64,000 nucleotides of DNA, taken from the NCBI GenBank assembly GCA_033765145.1, contig JANRIH010000053.1, forward strand, positions 1 through 64,000, in the 5' to 3' direction. Positions 27,036 to 35,074 of the stretch are shown piece after piece. Numbering within the stretch: the first letter of the stretch is position 1; every line of letters starts with the position of its first letter. Origin of the DNA: JAGVSR01 sp033765145 (GTDB lineage Bacteria > Pseudomonadota > Alphaproteobacteria > Rhizobiales > Hyphomicrobiaceae). A model generated the notes under the pieces. That model worked only from the letters and a program-made list of their open reading frames with translations. It ran no database searches and was not told where the DNA came from. A program made the translations under genes and the position numbers.

Positions 27036-27086
27036 GCTGCGCACGTAGACCAAATCTGACACGTGACCGATCAAGGGAGACTATGA

Positions 27087-27473
27087 ATGCGAGTGCTGAT
27101 GGCGTGTGTTGCTGCAACTCTGGCCGTGATGTCCACGAGCGCTCGCGCCGAGACCGCGGCCGCGACCATGTGCGGTCGTCCCGCCGACATGGTGCAGATC
27201 GTCATCGAACAGCAGAAGCCCTCGGTCGTGAGCCTCTGGCGCGATCAGAAGCTCTTCGTCAATCGCGACAATGACGACGGCAGCGTCTGGGTGTTCTCGC
27301 TGCAGAACACGACCGTCCATCCCGCCGCCATCTGCCGCCGCACCGTCAAAGATGCGGACGGCAAGGAAACCATCGAGAACGGCCAGCTCTGCACCGCGGG
27401 CGAAAAGGCGTGCACGCATTTCGCGGCCCAGGTCGCCGAACGGCTCGCCAAGATCGATGCGGGCACCCGCTGA
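27087..27473 (+). CDS. Small exported protein of unknown function
   Basis: A 128-residue protein. Residues 1-21 form a signal peptide (MRVLMACVAATLAVMSTSARA-ET). The mature part has four Cys residues (MCGR, ICRR, QLC, ACTH) that could form disulfides in the periplasm, and a KDADGKETIENGQLC turn. GGGAGA precedes ATG 27087. It lies 51 bases after alaS and may be co-transcribed. I do not recognise the family. Confidence 0.7.
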   Translation: MRVLMACVAATLAVMSTSARAETAAATMCGRPADMVQIVIEQQKPSVVSLWRDQKLFVNRDNDDGSVWVFSLQNTTVHPAAICRRTVKDADGKETIENGQLCTAGEKACTHFAAQVAERLAKIDAGTR

Positions 27474-27642
27474 CGGACACAGTGGCATAATTCAGAGCCA
27501 GTCACCGCTATGACGGCGCGGGCACGCCGTCACCGAGCCCGCCTGCGGAAGAACAACGCACGCATAGACCCGATCTGCCGCTTGTCGCATCTCCGATCGT
27601 GCCCGATGCTGTCTCGAGGCGGACACGGCGATTGGCGGGGGC

Positions 27643-29445
27643 ATGGCGGGCGCAGCGGACATCTCGGCTTACAAGGATTTCGCGATCGTGCTGGCGACGG
27701 CCGCCGTCGCAGTGCCGACGCTCGCGCGCGTCAAGGTCAATCCGATCCTGGCCTACCTCCTGATGGGGATCGTGCTCGGTCCCCATGGCCTCGGCGCGTT
27801 GTCTCACAGTTTCACGCCCCTGCAGTGGGTCACGGTCCGAAGCCCGGAACTCCTCGCCGGCATCGGCGAGCTGGGAGTCACGTTTCTACTCTTCTTCATC
27901 GGGCTCGAACTGGCCCCGCAACGCGTCTGGACCATGCGCCGGCTCGTCTTCGGGCTCGGCTCACTGCAGATCGTCATCTCGGCTGCACTCCTCGGCGGCA
28001 TCGCCCATGCCCTCGGTCAATCGACCCCCGCCGCGATCCTGATCGGCTTTGCGCTGGCTCTGTCATCGACCGCGATCGTCGTCGAATTGCTGTCGCGGCA
28101 GAACCGCATGTCGCTCGGCACGGGCCGGTCGAGCTTCGCGATCCTCTTGATGCAGGATCTCGCCGTTGTCCCCCTGATGCTTCTGATCCCTGTCCTGGCG
28201 CCGGGAGGAACCGGATCGATCCTGGTCGGGATCGCAACGGCACTCGGGCAGACGCTCCTCGCCATCGGCCTCATCGTGGCCATCGGCTATGTGATCTTGA
28301 GGCCGCTGTTCCGCCTCGTCGGAGAGGCCGACAGTCCCGATCTTTTTGTCGGCGCGGTGCTGCTGGTCGCGGTCGGAAGCGGCGTCGCGACCGCCGCGGC
28401 CGGTCTCTCGATGGCCCTGGGCGCCTTCATCGCTGGACTGCTTTTGGCCGAAACCGAGTATCGCAAGGCGATCGAGGCCGTCATCGAGCCGTTCAAGAGC
28501 CTGTTGCTCGGCGTCTTCTTTTTCGCCGTTGGCGCCGAGATTGATCTTGCGTCGATCGCCGCCAACCCATTTCAGGTCGTGCTCGGCGTCGTCGCCCTGA
28601 TCGTCATCAAAGGCATCGTGGCCGGAGGCTTGACGCGCGCATTCGGCTTCAATGCAACAGTTGCGGGCCGCACCGGCGCATTGATGGGACCCGGCGGCGA
28701 GTTCGCCTTCATCCTTCTTGGCCAAGCCGTCCTCGCGCAAATCATCGAGCCCGCAGCCGGCGGATTTCTGATCACGATCGCCTCGCTCTCCATGGCGCTG
28801 ATCCCGGTTCTCGATGCGGCCGCCAAGGCCGCCTTCCCGATCAAATCCACGGCCGCACCTGACCCCGCGCTCACCCTGACGCCCGTTGATGCGCCGCCCG
28901 TAACGGCGATCGTCGTTGGATTCGGACGCGTCGGAGAACTGGTATCGAACATGCTCGACGTACATGGCATCAGCCATTTCATCACCGAGAAGCGCCCCGA
29001 CCTGGTGACGCTCGGCCGGAAATCGGGCCGGCCGATCTATTTCGGCGATGCCCTCAATCGCGGGTTTCTCGAACGCTGCGGTCTCGCAAATGCGCGGGCG
29101 ATCATTCTGACGCTGCACGACTGGGACGCCATGGAGCGCATCGTTGGCGAGGTCCGCGCGATACGCCCCGACATCACGATCATCGCCCGCGCGCGCGACG
29201 CGGGCCATGCGCAGAAGCTCTATGAGATCGGCGTCACCGATGCGGTCCCCGAAACGATCGAGGCGAGCCTGCAGCTCTCAGAAGCCGTCCTGATCGATCT
29301 CGGCATACCGGCCGGACCCGTCATCGCGTCCATCCATGAGAAGCGCGACGAATTTCGCTTGGCCCTCCAGAAGGCGGCCAAGAGTGCCGGTCGCACTGCG
29401 AGCCGGGGGCTCCGCAGCAAGGTCGCCGACAGGCAGAAATCGTGA
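27643..29445 (+). CDS. Kef-type monovalent cation:proton antiporter (CPA2) with RCK domain
   Basis: Residues 1-395 hold about twelve hydrophobic segments with the CPA2 landmarks VNPILAYLLMGIVLGPHGLG and GALMGPGGEFAFILLGQAV. Residues 418-535 form a Rossmann TrkA-N/RCK domain beginning VTAIVVGFGRVGELVSNML (GxGxxG) that senses nucleotides or redox compounds. The family exchanges K+ or Na+ for H+ across the inner membrane. The layout resembles KefB/KefC or YbaL. No glutathione-regulatory KefF/KefG subunit is adjacent, so the specificity is open. Confidence 0.88.
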   Translation: MAGAADISAYKDFAIVLATAAVAVPTLARVKVNPILAYLLMGIVLGPHGLGALSHSFTPLQWVTVRSPELLAGIGELGVTFLLFFIGLELAPQRVWTMRRLVFGLGSLQIVISAALLGGIAHALGQSTPAAILIGFALALSSTAIVVELLSRQNRMSLGTGRSSFAILLMQDLAVVPLMLLIPVLAPGGTGSILVGIATALGQTLLAIGLIVAIGYVILRPLFRLVGEADSPDLFVGAVLLVAVGSGVATAAAGLSMALGAFIAGLLLAETEYRKAIEAVIEPFKSLLLGVFFFAVGAEIDLASIAANPFQVVLGVVALIVIKGIVAGGLTRAFGFNATVAGRTGALMGPGGEFAFILLGQAVLAQIIEPAAGGFLITIASLSMALIPVLDAAAKAAFPIKSTAAPDPALTLTPVDAPPVTAIVVGFGRVGELVSNMLDVHGISHFITEKRPDLVTLGRKSGRPIYFGDALNRGFLERCGLANARAIILTLHDWDAMERIVGEVRAIRPDITIIARARDAGHAQKLYEIGVTDAVPETIEASLQLSEAVLIDLGIPAGPVIASIHEKRDEFRLALQKAAKSAGRTASRGLRSKVADRQKS

Positions 29446-29448
29446 GCG

Positions 29449-30234
29449 CTATTCGGTCACTTTAGACCAGTCGAGAACGTCGAAATCCGTAAGGAGCGTG
29501 ACGGGGTTACCGGCGGCGTCGTAGCCGACCCATGTCGCATAAGTGCCGTCGCCCCACCCGGTATCGAAGACGACGATGTTCGCAGGGCCACTGTCCTTGA
29601 CGAGACGGAACCCACTCGACCCTTTCTCCCGCATACCGCGGATTTGACCTTCGTCGAGCCACGCCTCGAGCAGATCGTCGTTCGTCTCGATGGCGGCCAA
29701 CGCGGCTTTGCCCGCCTCGGGATCGAAAAAGGCGCCGAGCCCCGACGACACCTCGTATCCCGCCGCCTCGTTCGGGTTCTCGACATCCCGCCGGTGGCCC
29801 TCGGGATAGGCCGGCGCCCAGCGCACGGCTGGAACGTCCGAAAGGTCGACGCGGGCGAACGTCACCCGTCCGCGCCCCATGGACCCCTGCAGTACCGCGA
29901 GCCGGACGGGGAAGCGGCCGTTGGGGATGGCGACGTCGAACGGCGGGCTGCCGAGTGAGACAAAGATGTCGGCGGCCACGACCTTTCCGCTCACAACGAC
30001 TAGATGGCCAAGTTCCGAGACCCTAAAGAAGATTTTGACCGGACGTGGCGCTTCGCCGGGCAGGGAATCGTCCGCCGTCGCGACGAAATCCGGTGAGAAG
30101 GCCCGGTCGAAAAACTGGACCTGAGCCCCCGCCGGACCGAAAGCCTGTCCCGCATCGGTCGCCGCAACCTCACCCGCCAGCCCATGCAGAAGACTGACGA
30201 TGAGCACAAAGATTGTTGCGCCGCGGCGCGCCAT
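29449..30234 (-). CDS. Exported DUF4241 domain protein
   Basis: A 261-residue protein with an N-terminal signal peptide (ATIFVLIVSLLHGLAGEVAA). The mature part carries DUF4241 landmarks: an acidic GLGAFFDPEAGKAAL segment, then VVFDTGWGDGTYATWVGYDAAGNPVTL near the C-terminus. ATG 30234 has GAGG at good spacing; a longer frame to 30273 has no support. The domain has no established biochemical function and is often found among contact-dependent toxin-immunity loci, but nothing like a toxin is adjacent here. It ends three bases from the antiporter stop, convergently. Confidence 0.7.
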   Translation of the reverse strand: MARRGATIFVLIVSLLHGLAGEVAATDAGQAFGPAGAQVQFFDRAFSPDFVATADDSLPGEAPRPVKIFFRVSELGHLVVVSGKVVAADIFVSLGSPPFDVAIPNGRFPVRLAVLQGSMGRGRVTFARVDLSDVPAVRWAPAYPEGHRRDVENPNEAAGYEVSSGLGAFFDPEAGKAALAAIETNDDLLEAWLDEGQIRGMREKGSSGFRLVKDSGPANIVVFDTGWGDGTYATWVGYDAAGNPVTLLTDFDVLDWSKVTE

Positions 30235-30473
30235 GACCTGAACCTCTTTCTCGCGACAATGGCGGAACTTCATTCACGACGGCAACACTTGCGGCAAGCC
30301 TACGCGGTGTGCGACTTGTTTGACGCAGGCCCGACAGCGTCTGCCGACCGGCCCTTGCGGCGGCGTCACAAAGGCGCAATGATCGGCTTGTCTAAAGGGC
30401 TGCGCTGGATCCCGCCATGGAAAGCTGGACCAGAAACTTCAGTATGTTCAGAGAGCTGCTCCCGGGGGTTCAC

Positions 30474-31250
30474 ATGAAGTACACTGCACGCAAGAGTCTT
30501 GTAGGCGCGGCTGCGGCCGCCATGATGTCGATTGCAGCTCCCGCTTGGGCCGCACCCGATCTCATTATCCAGCAGGTCGATACCGACTTGAAGTTCGTCG
30601 GCTGCGAAGTCAACCAGCCGCTCGTCGAGGGAACGATCGTCATCCGCAACAACGGTGACAGCGAAGCGAACCTTCGTGAGGCCTCCGACCTTTTTCGGAG
30701 CTTCGTTGCGATCTACAACCCCGAGAACATCGATCTCATCGAGAAAGATACCAAGCGGACCAAGATGGAGCCCAAGGAACAGCGCTCCATCACGATCAGC
30801 ATGGGCGGTGGTAAGGTCAAGAAGGGCCGGAACTATAATGCGTTCCCCGAAGAAGCCTCGAGCGGCTTCCCGACCGACAAGGACTGGCTGACGAACCGCT
30901 CCAAGTACGAAGTGCAGATCAAGAAGGTCCAGCAGTTCCTGAAGGACCGCGGCTACGCGATCTCGAAGATCGACGGCAAGTGGGGCTCGAGCTCCAAGAG
31001 CGCCTTGAAGGCGTTCCAGAGCCAGGTCGGCCTCAGCGCCACGGGCGATTGGAGCGAAGCCACGGGCATGAAGATCGCCGAACTCGGTGGCGGAGCGCCC
31101 ACCGCCACGTTGAAGAACATCGTCGACTCGCAGGGCCGCACGAAGATCACGGTGTTCGCCGTCGTCGATCCTTACAACTTGATCGAGGAGTCGAACGAGA
31201 ACAACAACATCCTCGCTCTGACGGGCTACGTCCCCGGGTGCGAGAAGTAA
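30474..31250 (+). CDS. Exported protein: CARDB-like fold interrupted by a peptidoglycan-binding domain
   Basis: A 258-residue protein with a signal peptide (residues 1-27, PAWA-APDL). The mature N-terminus APDLIIQQVDTDLKF and VEGTIVIRNNGDSEANL resembles the first strands of a CARDB/Ig-like domain. The expected last strand pair, KITVFAVVDPYNLIEESNENNN, appears only after residue 220. Between them, about residues 140-190, is a PG_binding_1 domain (VQQFLKDRGYAISKIDGKWG, SALKAFQSQVGL). It would bind murein and display an adhesion-type fold in the periplasm or at the surface. ATG 30474 is preceded by GGGGGTT. A strong terminator follows. Confidence 0.75.
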   Translation: MKYTARKSLVGAAAAAMMSIAAPAWAAPDLIIQQVDTDLKFVGCEVNQPLVEGTIVIRNNGDSEANLREASDLFRSFVAIYNPENIDLIEKDTKRTKMEPKEQRSITISMGGGKVKKGRNYNAFPEEASSGFPTDKDWLTNRSKYEVQIKKVQQFLKDRGYAISKIDGKWGSSSKSALKAFQSQVGLSATGDWSEATGMKIAELGGGAPTATLKNIVDSQGRTKITVFAVVDPYNLIEESNENNNILALTGYVPGCEK

Positions 31251-31271
31251 GTTCGACCAAATGTACCTGCC

Positions 31272-31309
31272 AAAAAGGGCCGTGCGGAGCGATCCGCACG
31301 GTCCTTTTT
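31272..31309 (+). terminator. Rho-independent terminator (usable in both directions)
   Basis: AAAAAGG(G)CCGTGCGGA at 31272-31288 pairs with TCCGCACGGTCCTTTTT at 31293-31309 (one wobble) across a GCGA loop. It sits 21 bases after the CARDB/PG-binding gene stop. The A-run on the left arm makes it a plausible terminator for the minus strand too. Confidence 0.9.
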
Positions 31310-31428
31310 CGTGCGTCCTGGCGATGGCACGACGATCTCTCAGGAAGAGGCGCTGAACGCGGGCAATTGCGGCGCTGGCATGCCGTCACTGACGCCTGAG
31401 CCGACCTCCAGATCACAACTCGACCCGC

Positions 31429-31462
31429 GAAAGGAAAAGGGCCGGCACATCGGCCGACCCTT
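31429..31462 (-). terminator. Rho-independent terminator of rpsD
   Basis: Read on the minus strand, AAGGGTCGGC pairs with GCCGGCCCTT (one wobble) across a six-base loop, followed by TTTTCCTTTC. It lies 37 bases downstream of the rpsD stop. Confidence 0.8.
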
Positions 31463-31498
31463 CTCGAATTCGCAACGAACGAGCGCGGTCCTGGTCGA

Positions 31499-32116
31499 TC
31501 AGCGCGAGTAGAACTCGACCACCAGGTTCGGCTCCATGACGACCGGATAAGGAACGTCCGAGAGTGCCGGCACGCGGACCATCTTGGCGGTCATCTTGCC
31601 GTGATCGACCTCCAGATAGTCGGGAAGGTCGCGCTCGGCGCTCTTGATCGCTTCGAGCACCAGCGGCAGCTGACGTGAAACTTCTTTGACCTCGACCACA
31701 TCGCCGATGCGCAGACGGTAGCTGGGGATCGTCACACGGCGGCCGTTGACCGTCACGTGGCCGTGGCTGACGAACTGGCGCGCGGCAAACACCGTCGGCA
31801 CGAATTTCGAGCGATAGACAAGCGCGTCGAGGCGCCGCTCGAGCAGACCGATCAGCGTCTCCGACGTCGAACCCTTGGCGCGCGAGGCTTCCTCGTAGAG
31901 CTTGTGGAACTGACGCTCTGAGATATTGCCGTAGTAGCCCTTGAGCTTCTGCTTGGCCTTCAGCTGCTGGCCGAAGTCCGAGAGCTTCGAGACGCGGCGC
32001 TCACCGTGCTGGCCGGGGCGGCTCTCGCGCTTGTTGAGCGGACTCTTGGGCCGGCCCCAGATATTCTCGCCGAGACGGCGGTCGATCTTATGTTTCGCGG
32101 CAACGCGTTTTGACAT
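31499..32116 (-). CDS. rpsD: 30S ribosomal protein S4
   Basis: A primary 16S rRNA-binding protein. It starts MSKRVAAKHKIDRRLGENIWG (ATG 32116), followed by the RPGQHGERR segment and an S4 RNA-binding domain at about residues 93-155 (RRLDALVYRSKFVPTVFAAR, FVSHGHVTVNGRRV). The 205 residues match the alphaproteobacterial form. It stands alone, away from the S13-S11-alpha operon, as is usual in this class, with its own terminator and a candidate promoter. Confidence 0.97.
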   Translation of the reverse strand: MSKRVAAKHKIDRRLGENIWGRPKSPLNKRESRPGQHGERRVSKLSDFGQQLKAKQKLKGYYGNISERQFHKLYEEASRAKGSTSETLIGLLERRLDALVYRSKFVPTVFAARQFVSHGHVTVNGRRVTIPSYRLRIGDVVEVKEVSRQLPLVLEAIKSAERDLPDYLEVDHGKMTAKMVRVPALSDVPYPVVMEPNLVVEFYSR

Positions 32117-32230
32117 GGTCGTAAGCACTCCAGTCGAGGTTTGGAGCGCCCCCTCCTCTGCCTCGTCCCGAACTGGAGAAGGCCGACAGGCTACCGGCGT
32201 TGCCGGAAACCACGGGTGCGCAAAAGAATA

Positions 32231-32250
32231 CGCGGGCCCGAAGACCCGCG
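32231..32250 (-). promoter_or_regulatory. UUCG-loop hairpin in the presumed rpsD leader
   Basis: On the minus strand CGCGGGTC-TTCG-GGCCCGCG forms an 8-bp stem with a stable UUCG tetraloop, then TATTCTTTTGCG. It lies about 115 bases before rpsD and just downstream of the candidate promoter at 32260-32288, so it would be at the 5' end of the rpsD mRNA. It could instead be a terminator for the upstream exported-protein gene. Confidence 0.45.
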
Positions 32251-32259
32251 AAGATGCGT

Positions 32260-32288
32260 CGTGTAGTCCAATTTCACTGGCCGGTCAA
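32260..32288 (-). promoter_or_regulatory. Candidate promoter for rpsD
   Basis: On the minus strand TTGACC (32288-32283) is separated by 17 bases from TACACG (32265-32260). The -35 is near consensus, the -10 weak. It is the best promoter-like pair between rpsD and the gene before it. Confidence 0.4.
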
Positions 32289-32340
32289 CCGGGTGCAGGT
32301 GCGGCCGCCAGACCCAAGCGCCAAGACCCCAGCCGCCAGA

Positions 32341-32363
32341 CACAAAAGCACCCCTTGAGGGGC
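32341..32363 (-). terminator. Weak terminator candidate
   Basis: On the minus strand GCCCC-TCAA-GGGGT is followed by GCTTTTGTG, ten bases after the stop of the exported-protein gene at 32373. The stem is only four to five pairs, so termination is uncertain. Confidence 0.3.
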
Positions 32364-32372
32364 CCCCGACGC

Positions 32373-33008
32373 CTACTGCTTCTCGGCCGAGGCAGGTGTC
32401 GTCGAGCCGGTCGCCGTGCCGGCGGGATCGCTGCCGTCGATCCGTGCCGCCGGGATCTTGAAGTTCGGCCCGGCCTTCACGTACGTCGCGATGGCTTCCT
32501 TGACCTTGGCCTTCTTATCCGCAGGGCAGTCGATCTTCGGCTGCTTGATCTCGGTGTTGACGACCGACTTCCCGTTCTCGGTCTCGACAAGCTTCATGGT
32601 GCTGGTCTGGATCATCACAGTAGCGAGGTGCAGCGAGTGGATGTAGACGAGCTGCTGGTCGGTCCATTTCTTCTTTTCGATCTCGCGATTCATGAGCGAG
32701 CGGTAATTGATCACCTGATCGTCCGGAAGGTCGCACTTCTGAGCCTCGGCCGACACGTAGCCGACTTTGATGATCTCGCCCGCGACATCGAGCGGAACCA
32801 TCACCTCTTCCTTCTTCGACTTGTCGATCACGATCACGCGGCCGTCTTGCATCGAGTACTGCTGCGGAACGAGGGCCCAGGCATACTCCATGAGAGAGCG
32901 GACAGATTTTTCGCTCAGCTGCTGCGCGGCGGCGGGTCCCGCTGCCAGGGCGGTCATCGCCGCAGCCATGGAAATTCCAATGATCCCCGCCTTAACCGTG
33001 GTCCGCAT
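32373..33008 (-). CDS. Exported protein of unknown function
   Basis: A 211-residue protein starting MRTTVKAGIIGISMAAAMT. Residues 1-28 are a signal peptide (GPAAA-QQL). The mature part is mostly helical: SVRSLMEYAWALVPQQY, a REIEKKKWTDQQLVYIHSLH stretch, then CPADKKAKVKEAI, and a Pro/Thr/Ala-rich tail. The two Cys residues (KCDLPDD, IDCPADK) could form one disulfide. The open frame upstream to 33185 lacks coding character, and GGGGC precedes ATG 33008. I do not recognise the family; a periplasmic role is inferred from the signal peptide. Confidence 0.7.
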   Translation of the reverse strand: MRTTVKAGIIGISMAAAMTALAAGPAAAQQLSEKSVRSLMEYAWALVPQQYSMQDGRVIVIDKSKKEEVMVPLDVAGEIIKVGYVSAEAQKCDLPDDQVINYRSLMNREIEKKKWTDQQLVYIHSLHLATVMIQTSTMKLVETENGKSVVNTEIKQPKIDCPADKKAKVKEAIATYVKAGPNFKIPAARIDGSDPAGTATGSTTPASAEKQ

Positions 33009-33191
33009 CTGGGCTGCCCCTATCCGTCGTTGGTTTGTTGTTATGGACCCCGCCAGCGGCGGCGTCCGCGGTCTCGGGGCTCTTGCGCATCCATGAGGCC
33101 GGCGCTCCCGCACCCGACCCTGGACCCTCCACGCGCTACGACCCGTTTGCGGCGCATGGCTCGGCTCAAAACGTGTCGAGAACAAGGCGGG

Positions 33192-34448
33192 TCAGGGGGA
33201 CGTTTTGCGCCCCCGATCCTTGCCCCGGGAAAGAGTGGCAACAATGCCACGCAAGGTCTTCACCTCCTGCGCTGTTAACTCCGTCCGCGTCAGCATCGTA
33301 CGCAAATTTCGTGTGACCGACGGGCGTTTGTCAGGCGAACTGAAGAAGCCGGATTTGTCCAGCTCAGCTTCGAGATGTTCAAATAAACCCTGCAACTCCG
33401 CTTTGGTTGCCGGACTGTCGTCGCCAAGATTGAGGCCAGATGCCACGGGAGTTTCGTAGGTCGTGACACGGCCGAGGCTCGCCCCTCCGCTTTCCCGCAT
33501 CCACTCGTAGCCGAGGATCAGAACGGCCTGCGCGAGATTGAGCGAGGCGAAGCGGTTGTTGACCGGGATCATCACGATCGCATCGCACTCGGCGACTTCA
33601 CCCGTCTCGAGGCCGTTCCTCTCCCGTCCGAAGACGATGCCGCATCGCTCGCCACGTCCGATCCGCTTGCGCATCTCGACGACGACTTCCGCCGGCGTCA
33701 TGACCGGCTTCCTGAGGTCGCGCTGCCGCGCGGTCGTCGCGCAGACCCAATTGAGATCGGCCAGCGCGTCCGAAAAACATCCATGCGCCGTCGCGTCGTC
33801 GATGACGTAGTTGGCCCCCGACGCGGCAATCCGCGCCTTCTCGTTCGGCCACCCGTCGCGCGGCGCCACGAGCCTCAGACTGTCGAGGCCGAAATTGGCG
33901 CAAGCACGCGCCACCATGCCGATGTTGTCCGGCAACTGAGGCTCGACGAGAACGACGACCGGCGTCTCCCCCGGTCCAGCGACGGGTTCGCCCTTGATGT
34001 GCGCGCGACGAATTCCGTGCCGCAATTTCCGAATGACGCGCCGCGCCCAGAACCAGTAGTTCTCGCCCGACCACGTTTTTTCGAGTGCCTCCAGCGCCGG
34101 TGTCGCAATGACGTCGGTGCCTTGTCCCCTGAGGCGCACCGCGCCATCTCCAACGATAATCTCACCGTGGCGCGCGATAAACTGATCGATTGTGTGGATG
34201 CCCAACGCTTCCGTCCGCCGCTTGCAGCCAGGACAACTCGCGCCGTCCGCTTCGCAGCGGAGTTCCGCGCAATAACTGAGAACAGGCTCCAGCGTCGTCC
34301 GATCGAGAGCCGGAACGGAGAGCGCCGCGAGACCGTCGTCGATCGTTTTCTCGTGACACGCATGCACCACGCCCGCGACGCGGACATCGCTTCCCGCTAG
34401 ACAGGGCTCCGGGTGGCCATCTGGCCCGGTCTTGATCTCGATCACCAT
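33192..34448 (-). CDS. SpoU-family (TrmJ-like) RNA methyltransferase fused to a DUF433-like N-terminal region
   Basis: Residues 163-320 are a SPOUT/SpoU methyltransferase: PVVVLVEPQLPDNIGMVARA (motif 1), GIVFGRERNGLETGEV (motif 2) and VMIPVNNRFASLNLAQAV (motif 3), followed by a TrmJ-type helical tail (LFEHLEAELDKSGFF). TrmJ 2'-O-methylates position 32 of tRNAs. Residues 1-65 resemble a DUF433 helix-turn-helix domain (HPEPCLAGSDVRVAGVV, then IDDGLAALSVPALDRTTLEP), ending in a CX4CX6CX2C cluster at Cys60, 65, 72 and 75 that could bind zinc. The frame is continuous and no ATG precedes the methyltransferase domain, so a real fusion is likely. Ordinary TrmJ is about 250 residues; this protein is 418. 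Confidence 0.8.
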   Translation of the reverse strand: MVIEIKTGPDGHPEPCLAGSDVRVAGVVHACHEKTIDDGLAALSVPALDRTTLEPVLSYCAELRCEADGASCPGCKRRTEALGIHTIDQFIARHGEIIVGDGAVRLRGQGTDVIATPALEALEKTWSGENYWFWARRVIRKLRHGIRRAHIKGEPVAGPGETPVVVLVEPQLPDNIGMVARACANFGLDSLRLVAPRDGWPNEKARIAASGANYVIDDATAHGCFSDALADLNWVCATTARQRDLRKPVMTPAEVVVEMRKRIGRGERCGIVFGRERNGLETGEVAECDAIVMIPVNNRFASLNLAQAVLILGYEWMRESGGASLGRVTTYETPVASGLNLGDDSPATKAELQGLFEHLEAELDKSGFFSSPDKRPSVTRNLRTMLTRTELTAQEVKTLRGIVATLSRGKDRGRKTSP

Positions 34449-34522
34449 CGGGGAACCACGTCTCGCCTAAGTTGGGCCGATGGCTATAGCCCAGGTTGGC
34501 TAAAGACGCACGGGAGGCGAGG

Positions 34523-34945
34523 ATGGCGAGGTCGCGGAAGCTGATTTTGGTACTATGTCTCGGGATCCTGGCCGCTATTGCGCCAACTGCCATTGTCCAA
34601 GCCGAAGATGAAGAACCGCCCAAGCCGGCGACGGCGACACCGGAGAAGGGTTTGGCCCTCGCCCAGCGCCTTTGCAGCGGGTGCCATCTCGTCGAAGGCC
34701 GCGAGGGCACGGTGCCGGCCGGCATTCCGTCGCTGAAAGGCATCGCCAACACGAAAGGTCAGACAGGGAAGCGCATCGAACAGACGCTCATTCAACCCCA
34801 CACGCCGATGCCCGACATGCTTCTCACCCGCGACGAGATCAGGCACCTCCTCGCGTATCTGGAAACCCTGCGGACCAACCCCGAAATCGCCCCCCTGTTT
34901 CAGCCTGCCGATCCCGACAAGCCCGCCTATCCCAAGCCGTCCTGA
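34523..34945 (+). CDS. Small exported c-type cytochrome
   Basis: A 140-residue protein with a signal peptide (LILVLCLGILAAIAPTAIVQA) and one heme c site, LCSGCH near residue 53. The likely sixth ligand is the Met in TPMPDMLLT. The length and layout suit a class I monoheme cytochrome in the periplasm. GGAGGCGAGG stands just before ATG 34523. It lies divergent from the TrmJ-like gene and 129 bases before icd. The redox partner cannot be inferred. Confidence 0.85.
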   Translation: MARSRKLILVLCLGILAAIAPTAIVQAEDEEPPKPATATPEKGLALAQRLCSGCHLVEGREGTVPAGIPSLKGIANTKGQTGKRIEQTLIQPHTPMPDMLLTRDEIRHLLAYLETLRTNPEIAPLFQPADPDKPAYPKPS

Positions 34946-35014
34946 TCTACCCGGCAAACCCTACCAGAGAGGCTCCTTGGGACCATTGGCCATCCTTGCG
35001 TGAACGGCCGTTCT

Positions 35015-35027
35015 GTTGCATTGCAAC
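35015..35027. promoter_or_regulatory. Perfect palindrome upstream of icd (operator candidate)
   Basis: GTTGCA and TGCAAC flank a single T, 47 bases before the icd start. Perfect short palindromes of this kind are typical of dimeric repressor sites. No regulator is encoded next to it. Confidence 0.35.
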
Positions 35028-35074
35028 GAAACGGGCCCGCACGCGAGGGCCGCGCCGTGCGAGGGGGGCTCAGA

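Noticed and set aside
25428..27074. A 548-codon minus-strand frame opposite alaS
   Set aside because: It is composed of the antisense of a highly conserved gene and has no family character.
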